A stretch of DNA of 64,000 nt from Streptomyces agglomeratus. GTDB taxonomy: Bacteria > Actinomycetota > Actinomycetes > Streptomycetales > Streptomycetaceae. Every line of letters starts with the position of its first letter. Positions within the stretch are counted from its first letter, which is position 1. The notes below the pieces were generated by a model. That model saw only the letters and a list, made by a program, of their open reading frames with translations. It had not been told where the DNA came from and did no database searches. The stretch covers positions 6,330,501 through 6,394,500 of the forward strand of contig NZ_MEHJ01000001.1 of assembly GCF_001746415.1 (NCBI RefSeq). The letters are read 5' to 3'. Shown here piece by piece: positions 9,853 through 18,509 of this stretch. The position numbers and the translations under genes were made by a program.

Positions 9853-11454
9853 ATGAACCGCAAGACTCTGGTGCTGCCGGCCGTGATCGGCCTGCTCGCC
9901 CCGGTGCTCGCCGCGTGCGGCGCCCCGGACGGCGGCGGCAAGGGCGGTGACGCCATTGTCGTGGGCACCACGGACCAGTTCGTGGCCACGAAGGACGCTC
10001 CGGCCCCCTTCGACCCGGCGTTCGCCTACGACGCGGGGGCCTGGAACGTCCTGCGGCAGACCGTCCAGATGCTGATGCACGTGCCGCGCGGCGGCGGCGA
10101 GCCGGTACCGGACGCTGCGTCGAAGTGCGGTTTCACGGACACCCAGAACGAGAGCTTCCGCTGCACCCTGCGCAGCGGCCTCAAGTTCGCCGACGGCGAC
10201 GCGCTCACCGCGGAGGACGTCAAGTTCTCGGTCGAGCGCGTGCTGAAGATCAAGAACAACAACGGTCCGGTCGCGCTGCTCTCGAACATCGACACGATCG
10301 AGACCAACGGCGACCACGAGATCGTCTTCCACCTCCGGACGCCGGACGCCACGTTCCCGTACAAGATCGCGACGCCCGCCGCGGCCATCGTCGACTCCGG
10401 CACGTACAAGGCGGACAAGCTCCGCGACGGCTTCGACGCCGACGGTTCGGGCCCGTACACGCTGACGACCGAGACCGAGGGCGACCGGGTCGTCAAGGCG
10501 GTCTTCACCAAGAACCCCCAGTACAAGGGCGACTTGGAGCTCAAGAACGACAAGATCGAACTGCGGTCGTTCGCCGACACGGAGTCCATGGAGAAGGCGC
10601 TGAAGGACGGCGACATCAGTTTGATGACGCGCACCCTCCAGCCCGAGCAGATCAAGGACCTGTCGGAGAACCCGGCCGAGGGTATCGACCTCATCGAGAT
10701 GCCCGGCCTGGAAATCCGCTACCTCGGCTTCGACACCGAGGACTCCACGGTCAAGAGCAGGGCGGTGCGCCAGGCCCTGGCCGCCGTCGTCGACCGGGGG
10801 GACCTCGCGAGCAAGGTCTACCCGGCGACGGCCGAGCCGCTGTACTCGCTCATCCCGAACACCATCACCGGACACCGGAACGCCTTCTTCAACAAGTACG
10901 GCGAGCCCAACCGGCCCAAGGCCGCCGGCATCCTGCGCTCGGCCGGCATCAGCACGCCGGTGAAGCTGACGCTGAACTACACGACCGACCACTACGGTCC
11001 GGCGACGAAGAAGGAGTTCGAGGTGCTCCAGGAGCAGCTCAACTCCACGAACCTCTTCGACGCCGACATCAAGGGCACCGAGTGGTCGAAGTTCCGTGAC
11101 AGCCAGAAGCGCGGCGAGTACGCCGTCTACGGCATGGGCTGGTTCCCCGACTTCCCGGACGCCGACAACTACGTCGCGCCGTTCCTGGACGAGGACAACT
11201 TCCTCAACTCCCCGTACGTGAACAGCGAGGCCAGGAACAAGCTCATCCCCGAGTCGCGCCGCGCGGCCGACCGGGCGGCGGCCGCGGGGCCGTTCGAGCG
11301 CATCCAGGAGATCGTCGCCAACGACGTACCGGTGCTGCCGCTGTGGCAGGGCAAGCAGTACGTCGCCGCGCGCGACGACATCACCGGCGTCGAATGGGCC
11401 GTCAATTCCTCGGCCGACCTTCAGCTGTGGGAGCTGGGCCGCGGCGTCGCCTGA
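9853..11454 (+). CDS. ABC-transporter solute-binding lipoprotein, peptide/oligopeptide family (SBP family 5)
   Basis: Extracytoplasmic binding protein of 533 residues. A signal peptide ends in the lipobox VLAAC with lipidated Cys22, followed by a Gly-rich linker. The mature part has the family-5 fold, with FRCTLRSGLKFADGDALTAEDVKFSVERVL as the typical first-lobe signature near residues 105-135 and the C-terminal VLPLWQGKQYVAARDDITGVEW stretch. A paralogue follows 87 bp downstream. No permease or ATPase gene lies nearby, so it must use transporters encoded elsewhere or act as a ligand sensor. The ATG at 9853 follows an AGG-rich purine stretch. Ligand unknown; a peptide is the default guess. 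Confidence 0.9.
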   Translation: MNRKTLVLPAVIGLLAPVLAACGAPDGGGKGGDAIVVGTTDQFVATKDAPAPFDPAFAYDAGAWNVLRQTVQMLMHVPRGGGEPVPDAASKCGFTDTQNESFRCTLRSGLKFADGDALTAEDVKFSVERVLKIKNNNGPVALLSNIDTIETNGDHEIVFHLRTPDATFPYKIATPAAAIVDSGTYKADKLRDGFDADGSGPYTLTTETEGDRVVKAVFTKNPQYKGDLELKNDKIELRSFADTESMEKALKDGDISLMTRTLQPEQIKDLSENPAEGIDLIEMPGLEIRYLGFDTEDSTVKSRAVRQALAAVVDRGDLASKVYPATAEPLYSLIPNTITGHRNAFFNKYGEPNRPKAAGILRSAGISTPVKLTLNYTTDHYGPATKKEFEVLQEQLNSTNLFDADIKGTEWSKFRDSQKRGEYAVYGMGWFPDFPDADNYVAPFLDEDNFLNSPYVNSEARNKLIPESRRAADRAAAAGPFERIQEIVANDVPVLPLWQGKQYVAARDDITGVEWAVNSSADLQLWELGRGVA

Positions 11455-11541
11455 CGCCGGCAGGCAGTAGTCCTTCAGAAGCCGGGCCGCGAAGACCGCG
11501 TCGCCGGTAGGTAATTCATCGAATCTGTGAGGCAAGGATCA

Positions 11542-13131
11542 GTGAAAAGGCGTAATCAGTGGCTGACGGCCCCGCTTGCTGCGGGACTGGCGGCGGGGCT
11601 GCTCAGCGGTTGTGGCACCGAGAAGGGCGGCTCGGGGGGCACTGACGGCGGTGTGGTCATCGGAATGTCGGACGAGGTGCTGGCCACCGACCCGGCATCG
11701 GGTTACGACCCGGGCTCCTGGCTGCTGTTCAACAACGTCTTCCAGTCGCTGCTGAGCTTCCCCAAGGGCAGTTCGGTACCGCAGCCCGAAGCCGCGGAGA
11801 AGTGCGACTTCGACAAGGGCGCCAGCACGGTCTTCCGCTGCACGCTGCGCGACGGCCTGAAGTTCAGCAACGGCAACGACCTGACCACGAAGGACGTCAA
11901 GTACTCCTTCGAGCGTTCGCTGAAGATCAATGACAAGGCCGGCCCCGCGGCGGTCATGCTCGGCTCCATCGACACGATCGAGACGCCGGACGAGAAGAAC
12001 ATCATCTTCCGCCTGAAGGTGCCCGACGCCACGTTCCCGAGCAAGATCGCCTCGGGCGCCGGCTCCATCGTCGACCACCGCGAGTACGCCTTCGACAAGC
12101 TGCGCACCGACAGCAAGGCAGTCGGCTCGGGTCCGTACACACTCGACTCCTTCGGCCGCGCCGACGCGTCCTTCTCCGTCAACGAGAACTACAAGGGGAC
12201 CGCCGAGACGAAGAACAACGGCGTCACCATGAAGTTCTTCCACGGTGACCAGAAGGCCCTGGCCGCCTCGCTCAAGCGGCGCGACGTGGACATCGCCTAC
12301 CGTGGCCTGATGGCCGGTGACATCGCCGAGCTCGAGAACGCGAAGGCCGGGGAGGACACGGGCATCGAGGTCGTCGAGGGCTCCAGTGCCGAGGTCCAGC
12401 ACCTGGTCTTCAACGTGAACGACCCGGTCGTCGGCAAGCCCGCCGTGCGCAAGGCGATGGCGTTCCTCATCGACCGCGACGCGCTGGTGCGGGACGTCTA
12501 CCAGTCCACGGCCACCCCGCTGTACTCGATCATCCCGAGCGGCATCGGCGCCCACAACACGGCGTTCTTCGACACCTACGGCGGCAGCCCGCAGCCCGCC
12601 AAGGCCAAGCAGGCCCTGCGCGGCGCGGGCATCACCGACAAGGTGAAGGTCACCCTCTGGGCGACGCCCAGCCGTTACGGACCCGCCACGGTGCAGGAGT
12701 TCGAGGCCATCGCCAAGCAGCTCAACTCGAGCGGCCTCTTCGACGCGACGGTCGAGTCGGTCGAGATCGAGCAGTACGAGAAGAACATCGCGGCCGGCAA
12801 GTACGGCGTGTACGTGAAGGGCTGGGTCCCCGACTATCCGGACCCGGACAACTTCACCCAGCCGTTCTTCGGCAAGGACAACGTCCTCGCCAACAACTAC
12901 GAGAACCGCCGGATCACCGGCGGGATCATCCCGGACACCGCCGCCGCCACCGACCGCCCCATGGCGGAGGAGGACTTCGGCAAGCTCCAGGAGATCGTCG
13001 CCGACGAGGTGCCGATCATCCCGCTGTGGCAGGGCAAGCAGTACGCCGTCGCCTACGACGACATCTCGGGCCTGGAGTGGACCCTGGACGCGTCGACGGT
13101 CTTCCGGTTCTGGGAGATCAGCAAGGGCTGA
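11542..13131 (+). CDS. ABC-transporter solute-binding lipoprotein, paralogue of the preceding gene
   Basis: Second family-5 solute-binding lipoprotein, 529 residues from the GTG at 11542, chosen because AAGGA lies 5 bases before it; a GTG five codons upstream lacks this spacing. The lipobox is LLSGC with Cys24. The architecture parallels the first copy: FRCTLRDGLKFSNGNDLTTKDVKYSFERSL, a middle lobe with LYSIIPSGIGAHNTAFF, and a C-terminal PIIPLWQGKQYAVAYDDISGLEW. The two copies are clearly homologous but diverged throughout, so this is an old duplication. It probably shares the upstream gene's transcript and ends at the strong hairpin 13157-13194. Confidence 0.9.
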   Translation: MKRRNQWLTAPLAAGLAAGLLSGCGTEKGGSGGTDGGVVIGMSDEVLATDPASGYDPGSWLLFNNVFQSLLSFPKGSSVPQPEAAEKCDFDKGASTVFRCTLRDGLKFSNGNDLTTKDVKYSFERSLKINDKAGPAAVMLGSIDTIETPDEKNIIFRLKVPDATFPSKIASGAGSIVDHREYAFDKLRTDSKAVGSGPYTLDSFGRADASFSVNENYKGTAETKNNGVTMKFFHGDQKALAASLKRRDVDIAYRGLMAGDIAELENAKAGEDTGIEVVEGSSAEVQHLVFNVNDPVVGKPAVRKAMAFLIDRDALVRDVYQSTATPLYSIIPSGIGAHNTAFFDTYGGSPQPAKAKQALRGAGITDKVKVTLWATPSRYGPATVQEFEAIAKQLNSSGLFDATVESVEIEQYEKNIAAGKYGVYVKGWVPDYPDPDNFTQPFFGKDNVLANNYENRRITGGIIPDTAAATDRPMAEEDFGKLQEIVADEVPIIPLWQGKQYAVAYDDISGLEWTLDASTVFRFWEISKG

Positions 13132-13156
13132 GCCCAGCCGTCGGCCCCGTACGAAC

Positions 13157-13194
13157 GACGCCGGACGCGGCCCCCTCGGGCCGGGTCCGGCGTC
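13157..13194. terminator. Strong bidirectional hairpin between convergent genes
   Basis: Perfect 10-bp arms GACGCCGGAC/GTCCGGCGTC, extended inward by further GC pairs. It is placed 26 bp after the binding-protein stop and 17 bp beyond the response-regulator stop on the opposite strand, so it can serve both transcripts. Confidence 0.75.
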
Positions 13195-13210
13195 CGTTCC
13201 TTCGCCGGTG

Positions 13211-13882
13211 CTACTGGGCGCCGGGCCTGACCAGGCCGCTCTCGTACGCGTACACCGCGGCCTGTACGCGGTCGCGCAGGCCGAGCTTCGTCAGCACGTG
13301 TCCCACATGTGTCTTCACGGTCGTCTCGCTCACGAAGAGATCGGCGGCGATCTCCGCGTTGGACAGGCCGCGGGCCACCAGCTTCAGCACTTCGACCTCA
13401 CGGTCGGTCAGGGTGTGGAGCGTGTCCGGAACCTGCTCGTCGCCGGACGGCAGGTGGTCCGCGTACTTGTCGAGCAGCCGGCGCGTGATGCTGGGCGCCA
13501 GCATCGCCTCGCCCGCGGCCACCACCCGGATCGCCTGCACGAGCTCGGTGGCGGGCGCGTCCTTCAGCAGGAAGCCGCTGGCCCCGGCGCGCAGCGCCTC
13601 CACGACGTACTCGTCGAGGTCGAAGGTGGTCAGCACCAGCACCTTCGCCGGGCCGTCCTTGCCCGGACCGGTGATCTGACGGGTCGCCTCCACGCCGTCC
13701 ATCCGCGGCATCCGGATGTCCATCAGCACGACATCGGGCTGAAGCGCCCGGACCTGGTCGAGTGCCTGGAGACCGTCTCCGGCCTCACCGACGACCGCGA
13801 GATCCTGCTCGGCCTCCAGAATCATCCGGAAGCCGGTGCGCAGCAGGGGCTGGTCGTCGACCAGTAGGACGCGGATAGCCAC
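13211..13882 (-). CDS. NarL/LuxR-family response regulator, orphan
   Basis: Two-component response regulator of 223 residues. The receiver domain (1-120) has acidic pocket Asp9/Asp10, phosphoacceptor Asp55 in VVLMDIRMP, the switch Thr in VLTTFD and the conserved Lys in GFLLKDAP. A C-terminal LuxR helix-turn-helix follows (LTDREVEVLKLVARGLSNAEIA). No histidine kinase is encoded next to it, so its partner lies elsewhere or it is phosphorylation-independent. It begins 13 bp after the stop of the RecB-like nuclease gene on the same strand and probably shares its transcript. Targets unknown. Confidence 0.93.
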   Translation of the reverse strand: MAIRVLLVDDQPLLRTGFRMILEAEQDLAVVGEAGDGLQALDQVRALQPDVVLMDIRMPRMDGVEATRQITGPGKDGPAKVLVLTTFDLDEYVVEALRAGASGFLLKDAPATELVQAIRVVAAGEAMLAPSITRRLLDKYADHLPSGDEQVPDTLHTLTDREVEVLKLVARGLSNAEIAADLFVSETTVKTHVGHVLTKLGLRDRVQAAVYAYESGLVRPGAQ

Positions 13883-13895
13883 GGAGTCTCCTTCT

Positions 13896-14789
13896 CTAGA
13901 CCGGCCCCATTCTGCCCTGGCCCTCCTCGGCCGGATCGGCCGGGCGCACGGTCAGCGCGACGGGCAGCGGGTACGCCGGGGGAGTGCCGCCGAATTCAGG
14001 GCAGTGCGCCCGGTGGTCGCACCAGCCGCACAGCTTCGTCGGGCGCGGGCGCCAGTCACCCGTCTCGGTGGCTTCCCTGATGGCCTCCCACAGCGCCAGC
14101 AGCTTGCGCTCCACCCGCTCCAGGTCCGCCTCGGCCGGGTCGTACGTCAGCACGTCCCCACTGCCGAGGTACACGAGCTGAAGCCGGCGCGGTACGACGC
14201 CCTTCCACCGCCAGATCACCAGCGCGTAGAACTTCATCTGGAACAGAGCGCCCTCGGCGTACTCCGGCCGCGGCGCCTTGCCCGTCTTGTAGTCGACGAT
14301 CCGCACGTCGCCCGACGGCGCCACGTCCACCCGGTCGATGATGCCGCGCAGCCGCAGCCCCGACTCCAGCTCCGTCTCGACGAAGAGCTCCCGCTCGGCC
14401 GGCTCCAGCCGGGTCGGGTCCTCCAGGGTGAACCACCGCTCGACGAGCTCCTCCGCCTCCACCAGCCAGCGCGCCAGCCGCTCGCCCTCGGGGTCCTCCG
14501 CGAACAGCTCCGTGAGCTGGGGCTTCGACTCCAGCAGCCGGTTCCACTGCCCGGGCACCAGCGCCCTGGCCCGCCCGGCCGTGCGCTCCGGCGCCGGGGC
14601 GTCGAAGAGCCGCTCCAGCACGGCGTGCACCAGCGTCCCCCGGGTCGCCGCCTCGCTCGGCTTCTCGGGCAGCTTGTCGATCACCCGGAACCGGTAGAGC
14701 AGCGGGCACTGCATGAAATCGCTCGCCCGCGAGGGGGAGAGCGACATGGGGCGCTGGGCAGCGTCGGCCCGACCGGAACTCGTAGTCAT
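13896..14789 (-). CDS. RecB-family PD-(D/E)XK nuclease with predicted Fe-S cluster
   Basis: Protein of 297 residues of the RecB/Cas4-like exonuclease superfamily, presumably acting on DNA. Visible motifs in order are an early Cys in SDFMQCPLLYRFR, the helix RGTLVHAVLERLF with the motif-I His, GIIDRVDV with a catalytic Asp, the core IVDYKTGKAP supplying Asp and Lys, the QMKFYAL motif, and a C-terminal LCGWCDHRAHCPEF giving three more Cys. The four cysteines have the spacing of a 4Fe-4S cluster as in AddB/Cas4 enzymes. The ATG at 14789 is used; it is divergent from the site-2 protease gene. In mycobacteria I recall a similar gene beside trmI, as here. Confidence 0.85.
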   Translation of the reverse strand: MTTSSGRADAAQRPMSLSPSRASDFMQCPLLYRFRVIDKLPEKPSEAATRGTLVHAVLERLFDAPAPERTAGRARALVPGQWNRLLESKPQLTELFAEDPEGERLARWLVEAEELVERWFTLEDPTRLEPAERELFVETELESGLRLRGIIDRVDVAPSGDVRIVDYKTGKAPRPEYAEGALFQMKFYALVIWRWKGVVPRRLQLVYLGSGDVLTYDPAEADLERVERKLLALWEAIREATETGDWRPRPTKLCGWCDHRAHCPEFGGTPPAYPLPVALTVRPADPAEEGQGRMGPV

Positions 14790-14956
14790 GCCCAAGACCC
14801 TAAGACCCACCACTGGCAGGTCCGGCATCAATGGCCTCAAAACGGGAGCCGAGGCGGAGCGTCAGGCGGCAGTCCGCATACCATCGACGGCAGACCCCTC
14901 TCGCGCTGCGTGGCCGGCGGACGCGGCGCGAGGACGCCTGCGAACGAAGGGCCCCT

Positions 14957-16180
14957 GTGAACGAGAGCGGCGAGCGCGACAAGCGCGGCGAGAGCGACGG
15001 GAGCGGCGGCAAGCCGCAGCGCCCGCGCGAGCCGGGCGGCGGCCTCCTCATGGGCCGCCCGTTCGGCGTGCCCGTCTACGTCGCCCCCAGCTGGTTCCTC
15101 GTCGCGGCGCTCATCACGTGGGTCTTCGGCGGTCAGCTCGACCGTGTTCTCCCGGAGTTGGGCAACCTCCGCTATCTGGTCTCCCTCTTCTTCGCCGTCG
15201 CCTTCTACGCCTCCGTACTGGTCCACGAACTGGCCCACACGGTCGCGGCGCTGCGCTTCAAGCTGCCGGTGCGCCGCATCCAGCTCCAGTTCTTCGGCGG
15301 AGTGTCGGAGATCGAGAAGGAGTCGGAGACCCCGGGGCGCGAGTTCGTCCTCGCCTTCGTCGGCCCGCTGCTCTCGCTCGTCCTGGGCGGAGTGTTCTAC
15401 GCCGGCATGCGGATCGTGGAGCCCGGCACCGTGCCCGGCGTCCTGCTGGCCGGACTGATGATCTCCAACCTCATCGTCGCAGCCTTCAACCTGCTGCCCG
15501 GTCTGCCGCTGGACGGCGGCCGGATGCTCCGGGCCGTCGTATGGAAGATCACCGGCAAGCCGATGAGCGGCACCATCGCCGCCGCCTGGGTCGGCAGGGC
15601 GCTCGCCGTCGCCGTCCTCATCGGCCTCCCGCTGCTCACCCACACCGGCGCCCTCGGCAACTCCACCGAGGACATCGGTGGCATGGAGACCGTCACCGAC
15701 GCCCTGCTCGCGGCCATCCTCGCCGCGATCATCTGGACCGGCGCGGGCAACAGCCTGCGCATGGCCCGGCTGCGCGAACACCTCCCCGACCTGCGGGCCC
15801 GTACGCTCACCCGGCGCGCAGTCCCCGTCGAATCCGCCACGCCGCTCTCCGAAGCCCTGCGCCGCGCCAACGCGGCCGGGGCCCGCGCGCTGGTCGTCGT
15901 CGACGGCCAGGGGGAGCCGACCGGCGTCGTCCGGGAGGCGGCCATCGTCGGTGTACCGGAACACCGCAGGCCGTGGGTGGCGGTGAGCGGGCTCGCGCAG
16001 GACCTCACCGAGGACATGAAGATCGCGGCCGAGCTGGCGGGCGAGGCCCTGCTGGAGCGTCTGCGCGCCGCACCCGCAACCGAGTACCTGGTGGTCGAGG
16101 AGACGGGCGAGATCTACGGCGTGCTGTCCACCGCCGACGTGGAGCGCGCCTTCGTGTCGGCCATGGCCCGCCCGCAGTAG
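14957..16180 (+). CDS. Site-2 (M50) intramembrane metalloprotease with CBS domains
   Basis: Membrane zinc protease of 407 residues. The catalytic HELAH is at residues 90-94 in a transmembrane helix, and the second motif LPLDGGRML supplies Asp186 as third zinc ligand. About six hydrophobic segments cover residues 45-265, then a cytoplasmic C-terminal part resembles a pair of CBS modules (VVVDGQGEPTGVVREAAI and EYLVVEETGEIYGVLST). The GTG at 14957 is chosen for GAAGG upstream; the frame is open 42 codons further, but those are Arg-rich and unlike the family. Substrate unknown; family members cut anti-sigma factors and other membrane proteins. The next gene is trmI. Confidence 0.88.
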   Translation: MNESGERDKRGESDGSGGKPQRPREPGGGLLMGRPFGVPVYVAPSWFLVAALITWVFGGQLDRVLPELGNLRYLVSLFFAVAFYASVLVHELAHTVAALRFKLPVRRIQLQFFGGVSEIEKESETPGREFVLAFVGPLLSLVLGGVFYAGMRIVEPGTVPGVLLAGLMISNLIVAAFNLLPGLPLDGGRMLRAVVWKITGKPMSGTIAAAWVGRALAVAVLIGLPLLTHTGALGNSTEDIGGMETVTDALLAAILAAIIWTGAGNSLRMARLREHLPDLRARTLTRRAVPVESATPLSEALRRANAAGARALVVVDGQGEPTGVVREAAIVGVPEHRRPWVAVSGLAQDLTEDMKIAAELAGEALLERLRAAPATEYLVVEETGEIYGVLSTADVERAFVSAMARPQ

Positions 16181-16296
16181 CAGCCCACGGCACGTGCGCG
16201 CCGGCGGACAGGCCGTGCCACGGCCCGCGCGCGGCGGCGGGCAGGCCGCGACCCTCCGGCGGCGCACCGCGGCGAATCGGCCCCCCAAAAGACCGG

Positions 16297-16302
16297 TAGG
16301 CT
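16297..16302 (+). promoter_or_regulatory. -10 element of a probable leaderless trmI transcript
   Basis: TAGGCT ends exactly six bases before the ATG at 16309, which puts the expected transcription start at or next to the A of ATG. There is no purine-rich RBS between. Confidence 0.55.
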
Positions 16303-16308
16303 GGTCAC

Positions 16309-17217
16309 ATGTCCGAACCGACCGGTGCCGCCCGACGTCGCGGCCCCTTCCAGGTCGGGGACCAGGTCCAGCTCACCGACCCCAAGGGACGCCACTACAC
16401 GTTCACGCTCGAGGCCGGGAAGAATTTCCACACCCACAAGGGTTCCTTCCCCCACGACGAGCTGATCGGTGCTCCCGAGGGCAGTGTTGTCCGTACCACG
16501 GGAAACGTCGCCTACCTCGCGCTGCGCCCCCTGCTCCCCGACTATGTCCTGTCCATGCCCCGCGGTGCCGCCGTGGTCTACCCCAAGGACGCGGGGCAGA
16601 TCCTGGCCTTCGCCGACATCTTCGCCGGCGCCCGCGTCGTCGAGGCGGGGGTCGGCTCCGGCTCGCTGAGCAGCTTCCTGCTGCGCGCCATCGGTGACCA
16701 GGGCATGCTGCACTCCTACGAGCGCCGCGAGGACTTCGCCGAGATCGCCACGCAGAACGTGGAGCGCTACTTCGGCGGTCCGCACCCCGCCTGGCAGCTC
16801 ACCGTCGGCGACCTCCAGGACAACCTGTCCGACACCGACGTCGACCGCGTGATCCTGGACATGCTCGCTCCGTGGGAGTGCCTGGAGGTCGTGCGCAAGG
16901 CGCTCGTGCCCGGCGGCATCCTCTGCTGCTACGTGGCCACCACCACGCAGCTCGCGCGCACCGTCGAGTCCATCCGCGAGATCGGCTGCTTCGCGGAGCC
17001 GACCGCCTGGGAGTCGATGATCCGCAACTGGCACGTCGAGGGCCTGGCCGTCCGCCCCGACCATCGGATGATCGGCCACACCGGCTTCCTCCTCACCGCC
17101 CGCCGCCTCGCGGACGGCGTGGAGCCCCCGCTGCGCCGCCGCCGCCCCGCCAAGGGCGCGTACGGCGAGGACTACACGGGACCCGGAAGCGAGAGCGGGT
17201 CGGCCTCCCGCGGCTGA
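16309..17217 (+). CDS. trmI: tRNA (adenine-58-N1)-methyltransferase
   Basis: SAM-dependent enzyme of 302 residues that methylates A58 in the tRNA T-loop; it belongs to the TrmI family that includes Mycobacterium tuberculosis Rv2118c. The N-terminal beta domain is followed by the SAM loop VVEAGVGSGSLSSFLL (about residues 110-125), the acidic SAM-binding segment SYERREDFAE, and catalytic motif VILDMLAPWECLE near residue 183. It sits between the nuclease/protease pair and the arc gene, as in other actinobacteria, and ends in a near-perfect terminator. No RBS is visible. Confidence 0.95.
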   Translation: MSEPTGAARRRGPFQVGDQVQLTDPKGRHYTFTLEAGKNFHTHKGSFPHDELIGAPEGSVVRTTGNVAYLALRPLLPDYVLSMPRGAAVVYPKDAGQILAFADIFAGARVVEAGVGSGSLSSFLLRAIGDQGMLHSYERREDFAEIATQNVERYFGGPHPAWQLTVGDLQDNLSDTDVDRVILDMLAPWECLEVVRKALVPGGILCCYVATTTQLARTVESIREIGCFAEPTAWESMIRNWHVEGLAVRPDHRMIGHTGFLLTARRLADGVEPPLRRRRPAKGAYGEDYTGPGSESGSASRG

Positions 17218-17232
17218 TCCGGCAACGAGCCA

Positions 17233-17286
17233 GCGCCGCCACCGAGTTCCCCGACCGACCGGGGAACTCGGTGGCGGCGCTTTTCC
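17233..17286 (+). terminator. Intrinsic terminator after trmI
   Basis: A perfect 20-bp stem (17233-17252 with 17261-17280) and an 8-base loop GACCGACC, followed by TTTTCC. Fifteen bases after the trmI stop. Confidence 0.92.
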
Positions 17287-17376
17287 GTTACGGTTCGGAC
17301 CCTGCCATTCCGTCCGGCTGTGACGTGTGGCACGATGCTCGCCACCCACCGGTACAGCTCCCAGGAGACACCCCGC

Positions 17377-17943
17377 GTGCAGACCCCCGCCGCCCTGGAC
17401 CTCGCGCACACCCGGCCCCGCCCGGTGCACTGGCTCGCCACCGCCGCCGCCATGGCCGCGGTCGTCGCCGTGGCCGGCCTGCTCCAGCCGGAAGCCGCCA
17501 CCGCGTCCCAGACGGCCCCCGCCGCCGCCGGACCGGCTGATACCGCCCCGCCGGCCGCCCCCGACGCGTCGAGCGCCGTGTTCCCACTGGACTGCCGCGG
17601 CCACAAGCCCGGGGTGGTGAAGCAGGGCTCCGGCGACCTCGACGGCGACGGACGGCCCGAGACGGTGGCGGTCGTGCGCTGCGTGTCGGGAATCGGCACC
17701 CCGCCGAGCGGCGTCTTCGTACTCACGGGACCTTCGCGCGTCGTCGCGACCCTGGTGGACCCGGCGGACGGGGTGGGTGTCACCGACCTCGCTGTGCGCG
17801 CGGGCACGGTCTCCGCGACCCTCCTCGGCTACTCGTCGCCGGAGGTGCCGCGCTGCTGCCCGGACCGGCGGGAGAGGGTCAAGTGGCAGTGGAAGGGCGG
17901 CAAGTTCGCCCGGACCGTCGTGCCGGACGCGCGCAGTATGTGA
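17377..17943 (+). CDS. Small secreted or membrane-anchored protein of unknown function
   Basis: Not recognised as a named family. From the GTG at 17377 (AGGAG 9 bases upstream) the 188-residue product has a short basic N-terminus, a hydrophobic helix (about residues 18-36) ending in QPEAATASQTA that could be a signal peptide with an Ala-X-Ala site, then an Ala/Pro-rich linker. The mature part contains SGDLDGDGRPETVAVVRC, which resembles an FG-GAP or calcium-binding repeat with a DxDGDGxxE loop, and four cysteines (one in LDCRGH, one in VVRC and an adjacent pair in PRCCPD). It converges on the ferredoxin gene with only 4 bp between stops. Confidence 0.75.
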   Translation: MQTPAALDLAHTRPRPVHWLATAAAMAAVVAVAGLLQPEAATASQTAPAAAGPADTAPPAAPDASSAVFPLDCRGHKPGVVKQGSGDLDGDGRPETVAVVRCVSGIGTPPSGVFVLTGPSRVVATLVDPADGVGVTDLAVRAGTVSATLLGYSSPEVPRCCPDRRERVKWQWKGGKFARTVVPDARSM

Positions 17944-17947
17944 TCCG

Positions 17948-18262
17948 TCACTCCGCGTCGGGTCCGTAGACTTCCACCCGGTCCGAAACCCGCCGTACGT
18001 GGATGCAGTCGCCCGGGCACTCCTTGGCGGAGTCGACGACGTCGTTGAGAAGGGTCAGGGGGACGGGCGTTGTGGCGCCGGGACTCTGGAGCAGCTCGTC
18101 GGCGGGGCTCTTCACGTAGGCCAGGCCGTCGATGTCGAGCTCGAAGACCTCCGGGGCGTACTGGACACAGATGCCGTCCCCGGTGCAGAGGTCCTGGTCG
18201 ATCCACACCTCGAGAGGGTCGCCGGTCTGTGCGCCGTCGTCGGTGGGAGCCTTCTGCTGCAC
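17948..18262 (-). CDS. Ferredoxin (3Fe-4S/4Fe-4S type)
   Basis: Small electron carrier of 104 residues. The cluster region DLCTGDGIC has a Cys-x5-Cys spacing and the distal KECPGDCIHV supplies a Cys-Pro and a further Cys, as in the P450-partner ferredoxins of Streptomyces. The GTG at 18262 is preceded by GGAG at a spacing of 8. It is transcribed divergently from arc, with which it shares a 247-bp intergenic region. The redox partner is unknown; a P450 gene lies about 19 kb away but nothing else links the two. Confidence 0.88.
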   Translation of the reverse strand: MQQKAPTDDGAQTGDPLEVWIDQDLCTGDGICVQYAPEVFELDIDGLAYVKSPADELLQSPGATTPVPLTLLNDVVDSAKECPGDCIHVRRVSDRVEVYGPDAE

Positions 18263-18472
18263 GGTCGTATCTCCTGCCGTTTTCTGCGCGGTTGTAGCAA
18301 TTGGAGCCAGCCCTGACGGGTGTTGAACACTTCGACGATACAACCGGCCGCTTTCCGATGTTGATGGGTGGGTATTCCCCTGGTGTGAGGGAGTACGCAA
18401 GGGTGAAGATCGGACACACCCCGCAGTCTTTGTGATCTAGGGGTTTCAACCCGCACCCGCCCAGGTAGGGTC

Positions 18473-18478
18473 AGGAAG
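18473..18478 (+). promoter_or_regulatory. Probable -10 element of arc
   Basis: TAGGGT within CCAGGTAGGGTCAGG, about 32 bases before the arc GTG and upstream of its GGAGG RBS. No TGTCA element stands at the position seen in the pup promoter, so this one does not look PafBC-dependent. Confidence 0.4.
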
Positions 18479-18509
18479 CGTCCAGCTCCCCTTGGAGGAG
18501 GTGAGGACC

